Positions 5,340-12,958 of a stretch of 15,599 nucleotides of DNA are shown piece by piece. A program made the translations under genes and the position numbers. A model generated the notes under the pieces. That model was not told where the DNA came from and did not search any database. It saw only the letters and a program-made list of their open reading frames with translations. The stretch comes from an uncultured Mediterranea sp. (GTDB lineage: Bacteria; Bacteroidota; Bacteroidia; Bacteroidales; Bacteroidaceae). Each line of letters starts with the position of its first letter. Positions within the stretch are counted from its first letter, which is position 1. Location: NCBI GenBank assembly GCA_946007445.1, contig CAMGAL010000016.1, positions 1 through 15,599 on the forward strand, in the 5' to 3' direction.

Positions 5340-8300
5340 ATGACCCATCGCCCACAGCACCGCCCATACGAGGTTATCCTGTTGGGAGCAATCTGGATGC
5401 TCCTTGCAGGCCATCTGCTGCATGCGCAGAGCGCTCCATTCTTCAGCCAATACAGCTATCAATACATCACCGAGCGTTCGGGGCTGCCCCATAGCCACAT
5501 CCGCCACATTATCCAAGACGGCGAAGGCTACATCTGGGCCGCTACCCCTAGGGGCATGATTCGGTATGACGGCTATCAAATCTACACCTTCGACACCCAC
5601 ACATCGCCCATACGACTGAAGAGCGAAAGCATCAACCGACTGTGCGAAGACAACTTCCATCGGCTTTGGGTAGCCTCGGAGGGTGGACTGGATGTCATCC
5701 GTCTGGCCAACTATACCAACCTCTCCGTCGCTGCCGACAACACCTTACAAGTATATCACAAACGTCCACTATACACAAATAACAAAGACCAGCAGGGGAG
5801 CATCTGGATCTCTACCGGACAGGAGTTGTGGTGTCTCACTTGGGACGAACAGGGCCATCTGGCCGACTGGCACCGCTTGCGCACGGAGCCGATGCATCCC
5901 ATCGGAGGGATGGCCGACTGGACAGGGACATTCTGCGCAGCCATCGGCAACCAGCTGTACAAGGTGGAGAAGCATCCCGACCACACCCTGCACGCCACCC
6001 TGTTCTCTCCTTGGCTGAAACCTTTCAGCAACGATTGGCACATCAGCTGCCTCCAGCCCGACGATGACGTACTCTGGATGGGCAGCAATCGTGGACTCTT
6101 CCGCTTCAATCCGCATACCCGGGAGCTGCGCCGCTACCGCTACTCCACCCACCGGACAGGCATGTTGAGCCAGGCCTACATCACCGACATCAAGCTGACC
6201 GGCAACGGTCATCTCATTGCTTCCACGCTGAACGGACTGAATGTCTATCATCGTGACAGCGACTCCTTCGAGTTCATCCGTCCTACTGACAACCGGGACG
6301 ACGAGGCTTCCATCAATTGTGCAGCCATCCACTGCCTCTTCACCTCGGGCGAAACCATCTGGGCCGGCACCGACACGGGCGGCATCAACCTGCTTGCCCC
6401 GAAGCGACTCCAAGCCCAACTATGCGACGCCACCCCCTATCTGCCATCCGGCACCGGCATCAATGCCCTGAGCGAAGACAGAGAAGGAAATCTATGGTTA
6501 GGGTGTGAAGAGCGCGGATTGGTGCGCTGGAATCCCCACCACGGCATCACCATGAGCTGGACATTCGTGCCTCCCGATGAATCCTCGCTGAGAACCAACA
6601 CCCTGGTTGGCCTGCTCATCGACTCTCACCAACGGCTCTGGGCCTATACTTGGGGAGTAGGTGTCAACCGCATTGACCTGCGCCATCCCCAGTCGGGGAA
6701 GGTCAGGCGCTACACCCGCGAACAGCTGCCCGACCTGCCCAACGACTTCATCAGCAGCGCGTGCGAAGACACCCTGAATCGGGGCATCTGGTTCGGCTCT
6801 GCCCGCGGACTCTGGTTCTGTAGCGAGAGCGACGGCCCTCTGCCCTCTACCCTGCCCCTGTTTGGCATCAGTGAGCACGAAGCCATTCATGCCATGCTCA
6901 TCGACTCCGACAACCATTTGTGGATAGGTACGACCCAAGGACTCTTTGTGGCCGACCTCCGCACCTTCACCTACGAAGGCCACTCCATCCGGCTCCAGTA
7001 TCGGCAGCCTCGCCTCGGAAGCGATGCCGACCAGCCCGACCGTATCAACTCCATCCTGCAAGACCACAAGGGGCACATCTGGCTGGGAGGGAACGGAAGC
7101 GGCCTCTATCGCCTCGAACATACCGGCCTGGGCGACTACACATTCAGCAACTTCTCCGTCCGACAAGGCTTACCGGCAGGCACCATCATAGGCATGACCC
7201 AGGACAGCGAAGAGTACCTCTGGATAGTCACCACCGAAGGACTCACCAAGCTGGAGCCCTCCACCATGACCTTTACCAACTATACGAAGGCCGATGGCTT
7301 CCCGGCTTCCCAATACTATTGGAACGGCATCCACTACTCCAGCCGCTACGACCGGCTATTCCTGGCCTGCTCCGACGGCTTGCTCATCATCCAGCCCAAG
7401 GAGACCCACTATTCCTGGCAGCCCATGACTTCCTCGATACACTGCACCTCGCTCACCGTGGCCGGCTCGCCCGTTTACCCCTCCGGTGAACGGGGCGACT
7501 ACATCTCAACCAGCGACAAGCAGCGACACAAGCCTATCATCCGCCTGCACGAGAGCGAAAGCCGGTTCTCAATCGGACTGAGCAGCTGTAATTATGGGAA
7601 CAGCAACCGAATCCGCTTCGCCTACCGCCTGAAAGGGTATGAGAAAGAGTGGAACGAAACCGAACCCGGCAACAACACCATTCGCTACACGGCCGTGCCT
7701 CCCGGCAGCTACACCCTGCAAGCCATGACTACCGATGCCTCCGGCCGATGGTCCGACCAATATGCCGAACTGGAAGTGAACGTAATCCCCTATTTTTACA
7801 AGACCAAAAGCTTCTTGCTGCGGATGTGGGTATTGCTGGTTTCGGCCGCCTGGCTTTTCTACGGGTGGAAAGTGAAAAACTATCGGGAGCAAAAAGAAAA
7901 GCTGGAAAAGAAGGTGGAAGAGCGCACACACAAACTGGCTCAGCAAAATCAACAACTGGAAGAGATGGCCCACCACATCGAAGCCGCTACCGAAGAGAAG
8001 ATTGCCTTCTTTACCAACATCACCCACGAATTTCGCACCCCGGTCACCCTCATTCATGGCCCCATCGAACATGCCCTCCGCCATGTGGATGACCCGCACC
8101 TGCGCGAGCAACTCGAAATCGCAAAGCGCAACTCCGGCTACCTGCTCTCTCTGGTCAACGAGCTGATGGACTTCCGCAAGCTCGACCTCGACAAGGTGAC
8201 GCTCGACCGCAAGCCTTGTCACATCGGCGACTTCCTCACCGGCCTGCTCATGCCGTTCCGCCTGCTGGCCGAGGAGCGACGCATCACCTTACGCTGCTTG

Positions 8301-9542
8301 CTGCACATCCCTCATCCCTACCTGCTGATAGACTCGGCCTATATGCGCAAAGCGATGGTGAACCTCATTTCCAATGCCATCAAGTTCACGCCCGACCAGG
8401 GACGCATTGACCTCTACGCGGCCCAAGTGCTCGACAAGTCGGGCACTCCCCTGCTCTATCTGGCCGTCAGCGACACCGGTCCGGGCATTGTGGAGGCCGA
8501 CAAAGAGAAGATATTCGACCGCTTCTTCCAGTCCAAGCAATCACTGCCCTATCCCTCGCACGGACAGAGCGGTACAGGCATTGGGCTCTTCCTCTGCCGC
8601 AAAATTGTCTCGTTGCATGGCGGCACCATCCATGCCCGCAACAATCCGCGTCAAGGAGCCAGTTTCCGCATCCTGATGCCTTTCGTAGAGGCACCGCTAC
8701 CCATTGCGCCCGAAATAGCTGTCCACACCGAAGAGGATGCCGACGAACGTCCGGCCACCGCCTCCACCACGACCGACCGTCGCCGCGACTGCATCCTGGT
8801 GGTGGAGGACAATACCGACATGCGCCGCTACATCGCCTCCCTGCTCGACAAAGAGTACAAAGTCCTCGTAGCCGGCCATGGCATGGAGGCTCTCGACCTG
8901 ATACGCCGGAAGCATATTGACCTCATCATCAGCGACCTGATGATGCCCATCATGGACGGTATGGAGCTGTCGCGACGCGTCAAGTCCGAGCTCAGCACCT
9001 CGCACATCCCCTTCCTGATGCTCACGGCTCTGCAATCGCAAGTACAAGAACGCATCAGCCTCGAAATTGGGGTGGACGAATACCTCTGCAAGCCTTTCGA
9101 CGAAGAGGTCTTGTTGCTGCGCATTCGCAACATCCTGCATCTGCGCAGCAAGTACCGGCAGATGTTCTCCACCACGGGCGACCTCTCCCAACTGCCCATC
9201 CAGAAGGAGTCGCGCGACCAGCAGTTTGTCAAGAAAGCGTCCGACCTGATGAAGGAGCACTATGCCGACTCTCACTATGGGCTCGATGCCTTTGTGGCCG
9301 ACATGGGTTACAGCAAGACCATGGTCAACAACAAGCTGCAGGCCCTCACCGGGCAACCCATCGGCCAGTTCATGAAGAGCTATCGACTCCATGTGGCCCT
9401 TCGTATGCTCACCGAGGGCGATAGCCAAACCAATATCTCGGAGGTGGCCTATGCAGTAGGATTCAACGATCCCAAGTACTTCAGCCGCTGTTTCAAGGAA
9501 CTTTTCGGCTTTTTGCCAAGTGACAGACAGAAAAAAGAGTGA
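5340..9542 (+). CDS. Hybrid two-component system (HTCS) sensor kinase / response regulator, AraC type
   Basis: The 1400-residue single-chain regulator senses a glycan breakdown product in the periplasm and controls nearby carbohydrate genes. Domains in order are an N-terminal signal or anchor (about 10-30); a large Reg_prop beta-propeller sensor (about 40-690) with repeated blades marked by motifs such as IWAAT, LWVAS, LWMGS, IWAGT, LWLG, LWIGT and IWLGG; a Y_Y_Y domain (about 745-816); a membrane segment (about 825-842); and a coiled-coil linker (845-885). The kinase core has phospho-acceptor H896 (FTNITHEFRTP), N box N1012, G1 DTGPGI (1045-1050) and G2 GTGIGLFLC (1078-1086). The receiver domain has E1156/D1157, phospho-acceptor D1199, T1229 and K1251. 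A C-terminal AraC-type HTH spans about 1295-1395. All catalytic residues are intact. The start at 5340 follows the -7 box; an in-frame GTG at 5331 would add three residues. Its likely target is the operon directly downstream. Confidence 0.95.
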   Translation: MTHRPQHRPYEVILLGAIWMLLAGHLLHAQSAPFFSQYSYQYITERSGLPHSHIRHIIQDGEGYIWAATPRGMIRYDGYQIYTFDTHTSPIRLKSESINRLCEDNFHRLWVASEGGLDVIRLANYTNLSVAADNTLQVYHKRPLYTNNKDQQGSIWISTGQELWCLTWDEQGHLADWHRLRTEPMHPIGGMADWTGTFCAAIGNQLYKVEKHPDHTLHATLFSPWLKPFSNDWHISCLQPDDDVLWMGSNRGLFRFNPHTRELRRYRYSTHRTGMLSQAYITDIKLTGNGHLIASTLNGLNVYHRDSDSFEFIRPTDNRDDEASINCAAIHCLFTSGETIWAGTDTGGINLLAPKRLQAQLCDATPYLPSGTGINALSEDREGNLWLGCEERGLVRWNPHHGITMSWTFVPPDESSLRTNTLVGLLIDSHQRLWAYTWGVGVNRIDLRHPQSGKVRRYTREQLPDLPNDFISSACEDTLNRGIWFGSARGLWFCSESDGPLPSTLPLFGISEHEAIHAMLIDSDNHLWIGTTQGLFVADLRTFTYEGHSIRLQYRQPRLGSDADQPDRINSILQDHKGHIWLGGNGSGLYRLEHTGLGDYTFSNFSVRQGLPAGTIIGMTQDSEEYLWIVTTEGLTKLEPSTMTFTNYTKADGFPASQYYWNGIHYSSRYDRLFLACSDGLLIIQPKETHYSWQPMTSSIHCTSLTVAGSPVYPSGERGDYISTSDKQRHKPIIRLHESESRFSIGLSSCNYGNSNRIRFAYRLKGYEKEWNETEPGNNTIRYTAVPPGSYTLQAMTTDASGRWSDQYAELEVNVIPYFYKTKSFLLRMWVLLVSAAWLFYGWKVKNYREQKEKLEKKVEERTHKLAQQNQQLEEMAHHIEAATEEKIAFFTNITHEFRTPVTLIHGPIEHALRHVDDPHLREQLEIAKRNSGYLLSLVNELMDFRKLDLDKVTLDRKPCHIGDFLTGLLMPFRLLAEERRITLRCLLHIPHPYLLIDSAYMRKAMVNLISNAIKFTPDQGRIDLYAAQVLDKSGTPLLYLAVSDTGPGIVEADKEKIFDRFFQSKQSLPYPSHGQSGTGIGLFLCRKIVSLHGGTIHARNNPRQGASFRILMPFVEAPLPIAPEIAVHTEEDADERPATASTTTDRRRDCILVVEDNTDMRRYIASLLDKEYKVLVAGHGMEALDLIRRKHIDLIISDLMMPIMDGMELSRRVKSELSTSHIPFLMLTALQSQVQERISLEIGVDEYLCKPFDEEVLLLRIRNILHLRSKYRQMFSTTGDLSQLPIQKESRDQQFVKKASDLMKEHYADSHYGLDAFVADMGYSKTMVNNKLQALTGQPIGQFMKSYRLHVALRMLTEGDSQTNISEVAYAVGFNDPKYFSRCFKELFGFLPSDRQKKE

Positions 9543-9554
9543 AAGTATACTATA

Positions 9555-9582
9555 TTCTTCCCATTCTTTCCTATTTTCTTCC
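9555..9582 (+). promoter_or_regulatory. Helically phased pyrimidine boxes upstream of the GH89 operon
   Basis: Three similar boxes, TTCTTCC (9555-9561), TTCTTTCC (9564-9571) and TTCTTCC (9576-9582), recur at about 10-11 bp. They lie just after the HTCS stop codon and 22 bp or more before the GH89 -7 box. The position suits an activator site for the AraC domain of the adjacent HTCS. This is inferred from spacing and location only. Confidence 0.3.
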
Positions 9583-9603
9583 TCTTGTATGCCACGAAGT
9601 GAG

Positions 9604-9611
9604 TATATTTG
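9604..9611 (+). promoter_or_regulatory. Putative -7 box of the GH89 operon promoter
   Basis: TATATTTG matches TAnnTTTG, 40 bp upstream of the GH89 ATG at 9652. A TTG occurs at 9585-9587, but only 16 bp away from the -7 box. The poor -33 element fits a promoter that depends on an activator such as the HTCS. The box also shows that the GH89 start lies downstream of the longest open frame, which begins at 9520 inside the HTCS gene. Confidence 0.5.
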
Positions 9612-9651
9612 CAGAAGAAAACTATCCATGTATAAATTCTATAGACGCACT

Positions 9652-11877
9652 ATGAAAAACAGAATTTCTGCTATCCTCATGTTGCTCACTCTCTGGAGTG
9701 CATTTGTTGTCGCTAATCCCATCAAGGGCCTCTTGGAACGCATCAATCCGGGTGCCTCGCGCAAGTTCGTCATCGAACTGCAAAAGGGAGACAAGGACTT
9801 TTTCGAACTCGACCAACGTGGCACCAAAGTGGTGGTTCGTGGTAATACGTATGTCAACATTGCTGTCGGCATCAACTGGTACCTGAAGTATCATGCCGGT
9901 GTTCACTTGAGCTGGAATGGCATGAAGGCCTCTCTGCCCAATCCGCTGCCTGCCGTAGCCAGTACCGAACGCCACGAAACCAATCTCTCCCTCCGATATG
10001 ACTTCAACTACTGCACCTTCTCCTATAGCATGGCATTCTGGGATTGGGAACGCTGGCAGCAGGAGATAGACTGGATGGCCCTGCATGGCATCAACCTGCC
10101 GCTGGCTGCCGTCGGCCAAGAGTGCATCTGGCGCAACATGCTGCCCAAGTTAGGCTACACGGAAGAAGAAATCGGACGCTTCATTGCCGGACCGGCCTTC
10201 TTGGCCTGGTGGGCCATGAACAACCTGGAGGGTTGGGGAGGTCCTAATCCTGCCTCATGGTACACCCAGCAAGCCGCATTGCAGAAGAAGATCATTCAAC
10301 GTATGAAGGAGTATGGCATCCATCCGGTATTCCCCGGCTACTCGGGTATGGTGCCCCACGATGCCGATGTGAAGGCCGGACTGGACATCACCAAGTCCGA
10401 GCTATGGAACGGATTCACGCGCCCTGCCTTCCTGCAGCCCACCGACCCTCGCTATGCAGAGATTGCCGCACTCTATTATGAAGAGCAGCAGAAGCTGTTC
10501 GGCAAGGCCGACTACTATTCGATGGACCCCTTCCACGAAGCCGCCAACGCCGAGTCGGTCGACTTCGATGCAGCCGGCAAGGCCATCATGCAAGCCATGA
10601 AGAAGGTCAATCCCAAAGCCGTGTGGGTCGTACAGGGCTGGACCGAGAATCCCCGTCCGCAGATGATGGAGAATCTGCGCCAAGGCGACCTGCTGATACT
10701 CGACCTCTTCAGCGAATGTCGCCCCATGTGGGGCATCCCCTCCATCTGGATTCGCGAGGAGGGCTACGGCAAGCACGACTGGCTCTTCTGTATGTTGGAG
10801 AACTTGGGTGGCAACGTCGGTCTGCATGGTCGCATGGACCAGTTGCTGCACAACTTCTACCTCACCAAGACCCATCCGCTGGCCGCCCTCAGGAAGGGCA
10901 TCGGCCTCTCCATGGAGGGCAGTGAGAACAATCCCGTCATGTTCGAACTGATGTGCGAGCTGCCCTGGCGCTCCACCCCCATCACCAAAGAGAGCTGGCT
11001 GAAGGAGTATGTCAAGGCCCGCTATGGCACGACCGACGAAAAGCTGGAACAGGCATGGATGCTGCTGGGCGCCACCATCTACAACTGCCCGCGTGGCAAC
11101 AACCAGCAGGGCCCTCACGAGTCCATCTTCTGCGGACGCCCCTCGCTCGACAACTTCCAAGCCTCCAGCTGGTCGAAGATGCAGAACTACTACGACCCGA
11201 CCGTCACCACCGAAGCGGCCCGACTGATGCTCGAAGTGGCCGACAAGTATCGGGGCAACAACAACTTCGAATACGACCTGGTGGACGTCACCCGTCAGGC
11301 AATGGCCGACCAAGGACGCATCACCTACCAGCAAGCCATCGGCAGCTACAAGTGCTTCGACCGCAAGGCCTACAAGCGTCATTCCGACCACTTCCTGCAA
11401 CTGCTGCTCATGCAAGACCGTCTGCTGGGCACCCGTTCTGAGTTCCGTCTGGGACGTTGGACCTCGCAAGCCCGCAGCCTGGGCACGACCCCTGCTGAAA
11501 GCGACCTCTACGAATGGAATGCCCGCGTGCAAATCACCACTTGGGGCGACCGCACCTGTGCCGACCAAGGCGGCCTGCGCGACTATGCACACAAGGAGTG
11601 GAACGGCCTCTTGCGCGACTTCTACTACAAGCGCTGGAGCACTTGGTGGAATCTGCTGGACGGCGAGATGGAGAAGGCTGTCCGGGCACAACCCATTGAG
11701 GCTCAGAAAGCCACCACGCAAGAGGAGTTGTCAGCCGGACGCAAACGAGCCATCACCGTCGATTGGTATGCCATCGAGGAGCCTTGGACGGTTGCCAAGA
11801 ATCCCTACACTCCGCAAGCCGAAGGCGACTGCATCGACACCGCTCGCGAAGCGCTCAAACTCATTGCTCAAGACTAA
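9652..11877 (+). CDS. GH89 alpha-N-acetylglucosaminidase (NAGLU-like)
   Basis: The 741-residue exported enzyme is predicted to remove non-reducing alpha-linked GlcNAc with retention of configuration. A type I signal peptide is visible (MKNR, hydrophobic core 7-20, likely cleavage after VVA at 19-21), so it should be periplasmic or exported. NAGLU domains are in order: an N-terminal alpha/beta domain (about 23-105), a TIM barrel starting at LRYDFNYCTFSYSMAFWDW (114-132), and an all-alpha C-terminal domain (about 440-741). Catalytic candidates are E296 in YYSMDPFHE (acid/base) and E422 in LSMEGSENN (nucleophile), which correspond to human NAGLU E316 and E446 by motif. GPNP (197-200), QGWTENPRPQ (328-337) and CELPWR (435-440) are also family-typical. 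The start at 9652 begins the signal peptide and lies after the -7 box. It is the first gene of the operon, 10 bp before the HGSNAT-like gene. Confidence 0.95.
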   Translation: MKNRISAILMLLTLWSAFVVANPIKGLLERINPGASRKFVIELQKGDKDFFELDQRGTKVVVRGNTYVNIAVGINWYLKYHAGVHLSWNGMKASLPNPLPAVASTERHETNLSLRYDFNYCTFSYSMAFWDWERWQQEIDWMALHGINLPLAAVGQECIWRNMLPKLGYTEEEIGRFIAGPAFLAWWAMNNLEGWGGPNPASWYTQQAALQKKIIQRMKEYGIHPVFPGYSGMVPHDADVKAGLDITKSELWNGFTRPAFLQPTDPRYAEIAALYYEEQQKLFGKADYYSMDPFHEAANAESVDFDAAGKAIMQAMKKVNPKAVWVVQGWTENPRPQMMENLRQGDLLILDLFSECRPMWGIPSIWIREEGYGKHDWLFCMLENLGGNVGLHGRMDQLLHNFYLTKTHPLAALRKGIGLSMEGSENNPVMFELMCELPWRSTPITKESWLKEYVKARYGTTDEKLEQAWMLLGATIYNCPRGNNQQGPHESIFCGRPSLDNFQASSWSKMQNYYDPTVTTEAARLMLEVADKYRGNNNFEYDLVDVTRQAMADQGRITYQQAIGSYKCFDRKAYKRHSDHFLQLLLMQDRLLGTRSEFRLGRWTSQARSLGTTPAESDLYEWNARVQITTWGDRTCADQGGLRDYAHKEWNGLLRDFYYKRWSTWWNLLDGEMEKAVRAQPIEAQKATTQEELSAGRKRAITVDWYAIEEPWTVAKNPYTPQAEGDCIDTAREALKLIAQD

Positions 11878-11887
11878 GCCATAGACC

Positions 11888-12958
11888 ATGAAACAACGTT
11901 TACTCTCCTTAGATGTATTGCGCGGCATCACCGTAGCCGGTATGATATTGGTCAACAATGCAGGCGGTGAGCTCTCCTACGACTCGTTGCGTCATTCGGC
12001 CTGGAACGGATTGACCCCGTGCGACCTGGTGTTCCCCTTCTTCCTCTTTATCATGGGAATCTCCACCTACATCTCGTTGCGCAAGTACGAGTTCCGCTAT
12101 TCCTCGGCTGTGGCAGCCAAGATATTGAAACGTACGTTGCTGATTCTGCTGATTGGATGGGCACTCACCTGGTTTCACCACGCCTGCAAAGGCGACCTCT
12201 TCCCGTGGGAGACCTTGCGCCTGACGGGGGTATTGCCCCGCATTGCCCTCTGCTATGGCATCGTATCGCTGCTGGCTCTCCACGTGCCTCATCGGCGTAT
12301 GCCCCTGCTCGTGCTTGGGCTGTTGGCCATCTATACCCTGCTGCTGCTCTGTGGCAACGGCTACGTGGCCGATGAGAGTAACTTGCTGTGTCGTATTGAC
12401 CGCACCCTGCTAGGGCAGTCGCACCTCTACGCCAAGAGCCCCATCGACCCCGAGGGAGTGGCCGGCACCATCGCCTCGGTGGCCCACACACTGATAGGAT
12501 TCCTTTGCGGTGAGATCATCCTGCGCAAGCCATCCATCGAGCAGCGCCTGCTGCGGCTCTTTTTCGTCGGTTTCTCTCTGATGGCCATCGGCTTCCTGCT
12601 GACCGAATGGTTGCCTTTGAACAAGCGCATCTGGTCGCCCACCTATGCCCTGGTCACCTGCGGCCTGGCCGCCCAGTTGCTGGCTGCGCTGGCCTGCGTC
12701 ATCGACATCGAGGGACGCAAATCGTGGTGCCGTGGCTTTGAGGTATTCGGTGTCAATCCGCTCTTCCTCTATGTGTTGGCCGAAGCGGTGGCCGTCATCG
12801 TATCCGTCACCGGCTTCAAGCCGATGGTCTATGAGGCTCTTTCTTCCTTCATACCGAATCCCTATGTAGCATCAGCACTCTATTCCTTGCTGTTTGTCTT
12901 CGTGATGGGACTTTGCGGTTATCCTTTGTATAAAAAGAAAATCTATATCAAGTTATGA
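11888..12958 (+). CDS. HGSNAT-like transmembrane acyltransferase (DUF5009/COG4299 family)
   Basis: The 356-residue inner-membrane protein is related to heparan-alpha-glucosaminide N-acetyltransferase, which moves acetyl from cytosolic acetyl-CoA across the membrane onto terminal alpha-GlcN. About ten hydrophobic segments are visible, near residues 12-28, 43-62, 79-97, 110-130, 137-155, 190-210, 222-243, 249-270, 285-308 and 329-350. The N-terminus carries the family pattern LSLDVLRGITVAGMILVN (6-23) followed by GG (26-27) and HSAWNGLTPCDLVFPFF (36-52). H36 matches the catalytic histidine of human HGSNAT (H269, in E-H-A-P-W-N-G-L). With the basic N-terminus inside, H36 falls in the first periplasmic loop, as required for acetylating a periplasmic sugar. 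It sits 10 bp after GH89, and its stop overlaps the GH92 start (ATGA), so all three are coupled. The exact acceptor is unproven; related proteins could acylate other sugars. Confidence 0.85.
   Translation: MKQRLLSLDVLRGITVAGMILVNNAGGELSYDSLRHSAWNGLTPCDLVFPFFLFIMGISTYISLRKYEFRYSSAVAAKILKRTLLILLIGWALTWFHHACKGDLFPWETLRLTGVLPRIALCYGIVSLLALHVPHRRMPLLVLGLLAIYTLLLLCGNGYVADESNLLCRIDRTLLGQSHLYAKSPIDPEGVAGTIASVAHTLIGFLCGEIILRKPSIEQRLLRLFFVGFSLMAIGFLLTEWLPLNKRIWSPTYALVTCGLAAQLLAALACVIDIEGRKSWCRGFEVFGVNPLFLYVLAEAVAVIVSVTGFKPMVYEALSSFIPNPYVASALYSLLFVFVMGLCGYPLYKKKIYIKL

Noticed and set aside
8697..9629. 310-codon open frame on the minus strand, antisense to the HTCS receiver and AraC region
   Set aside because: The sense strand encodes complete receiver and HTH motifs; the antisense translation has no recognisable family or signal.
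9520..9651. N-terminal extension of GH89 to the ATG at 9520
   Set aside because: It would overlap the HTCS 3' end and place the promoter box inside the gene; a clean signal peptide begins at 9652. The ATG at 9628 is possible but gives a worse signal sequence.
10402..11721. 439-codon open frame on the minus strand, antisense to GH89
   Set aside because: It lies wholly inside a clear GH89 gene, shows no domain, and arises from the GC-rich codon bias of the sense frame; no promoter or start context supports it.
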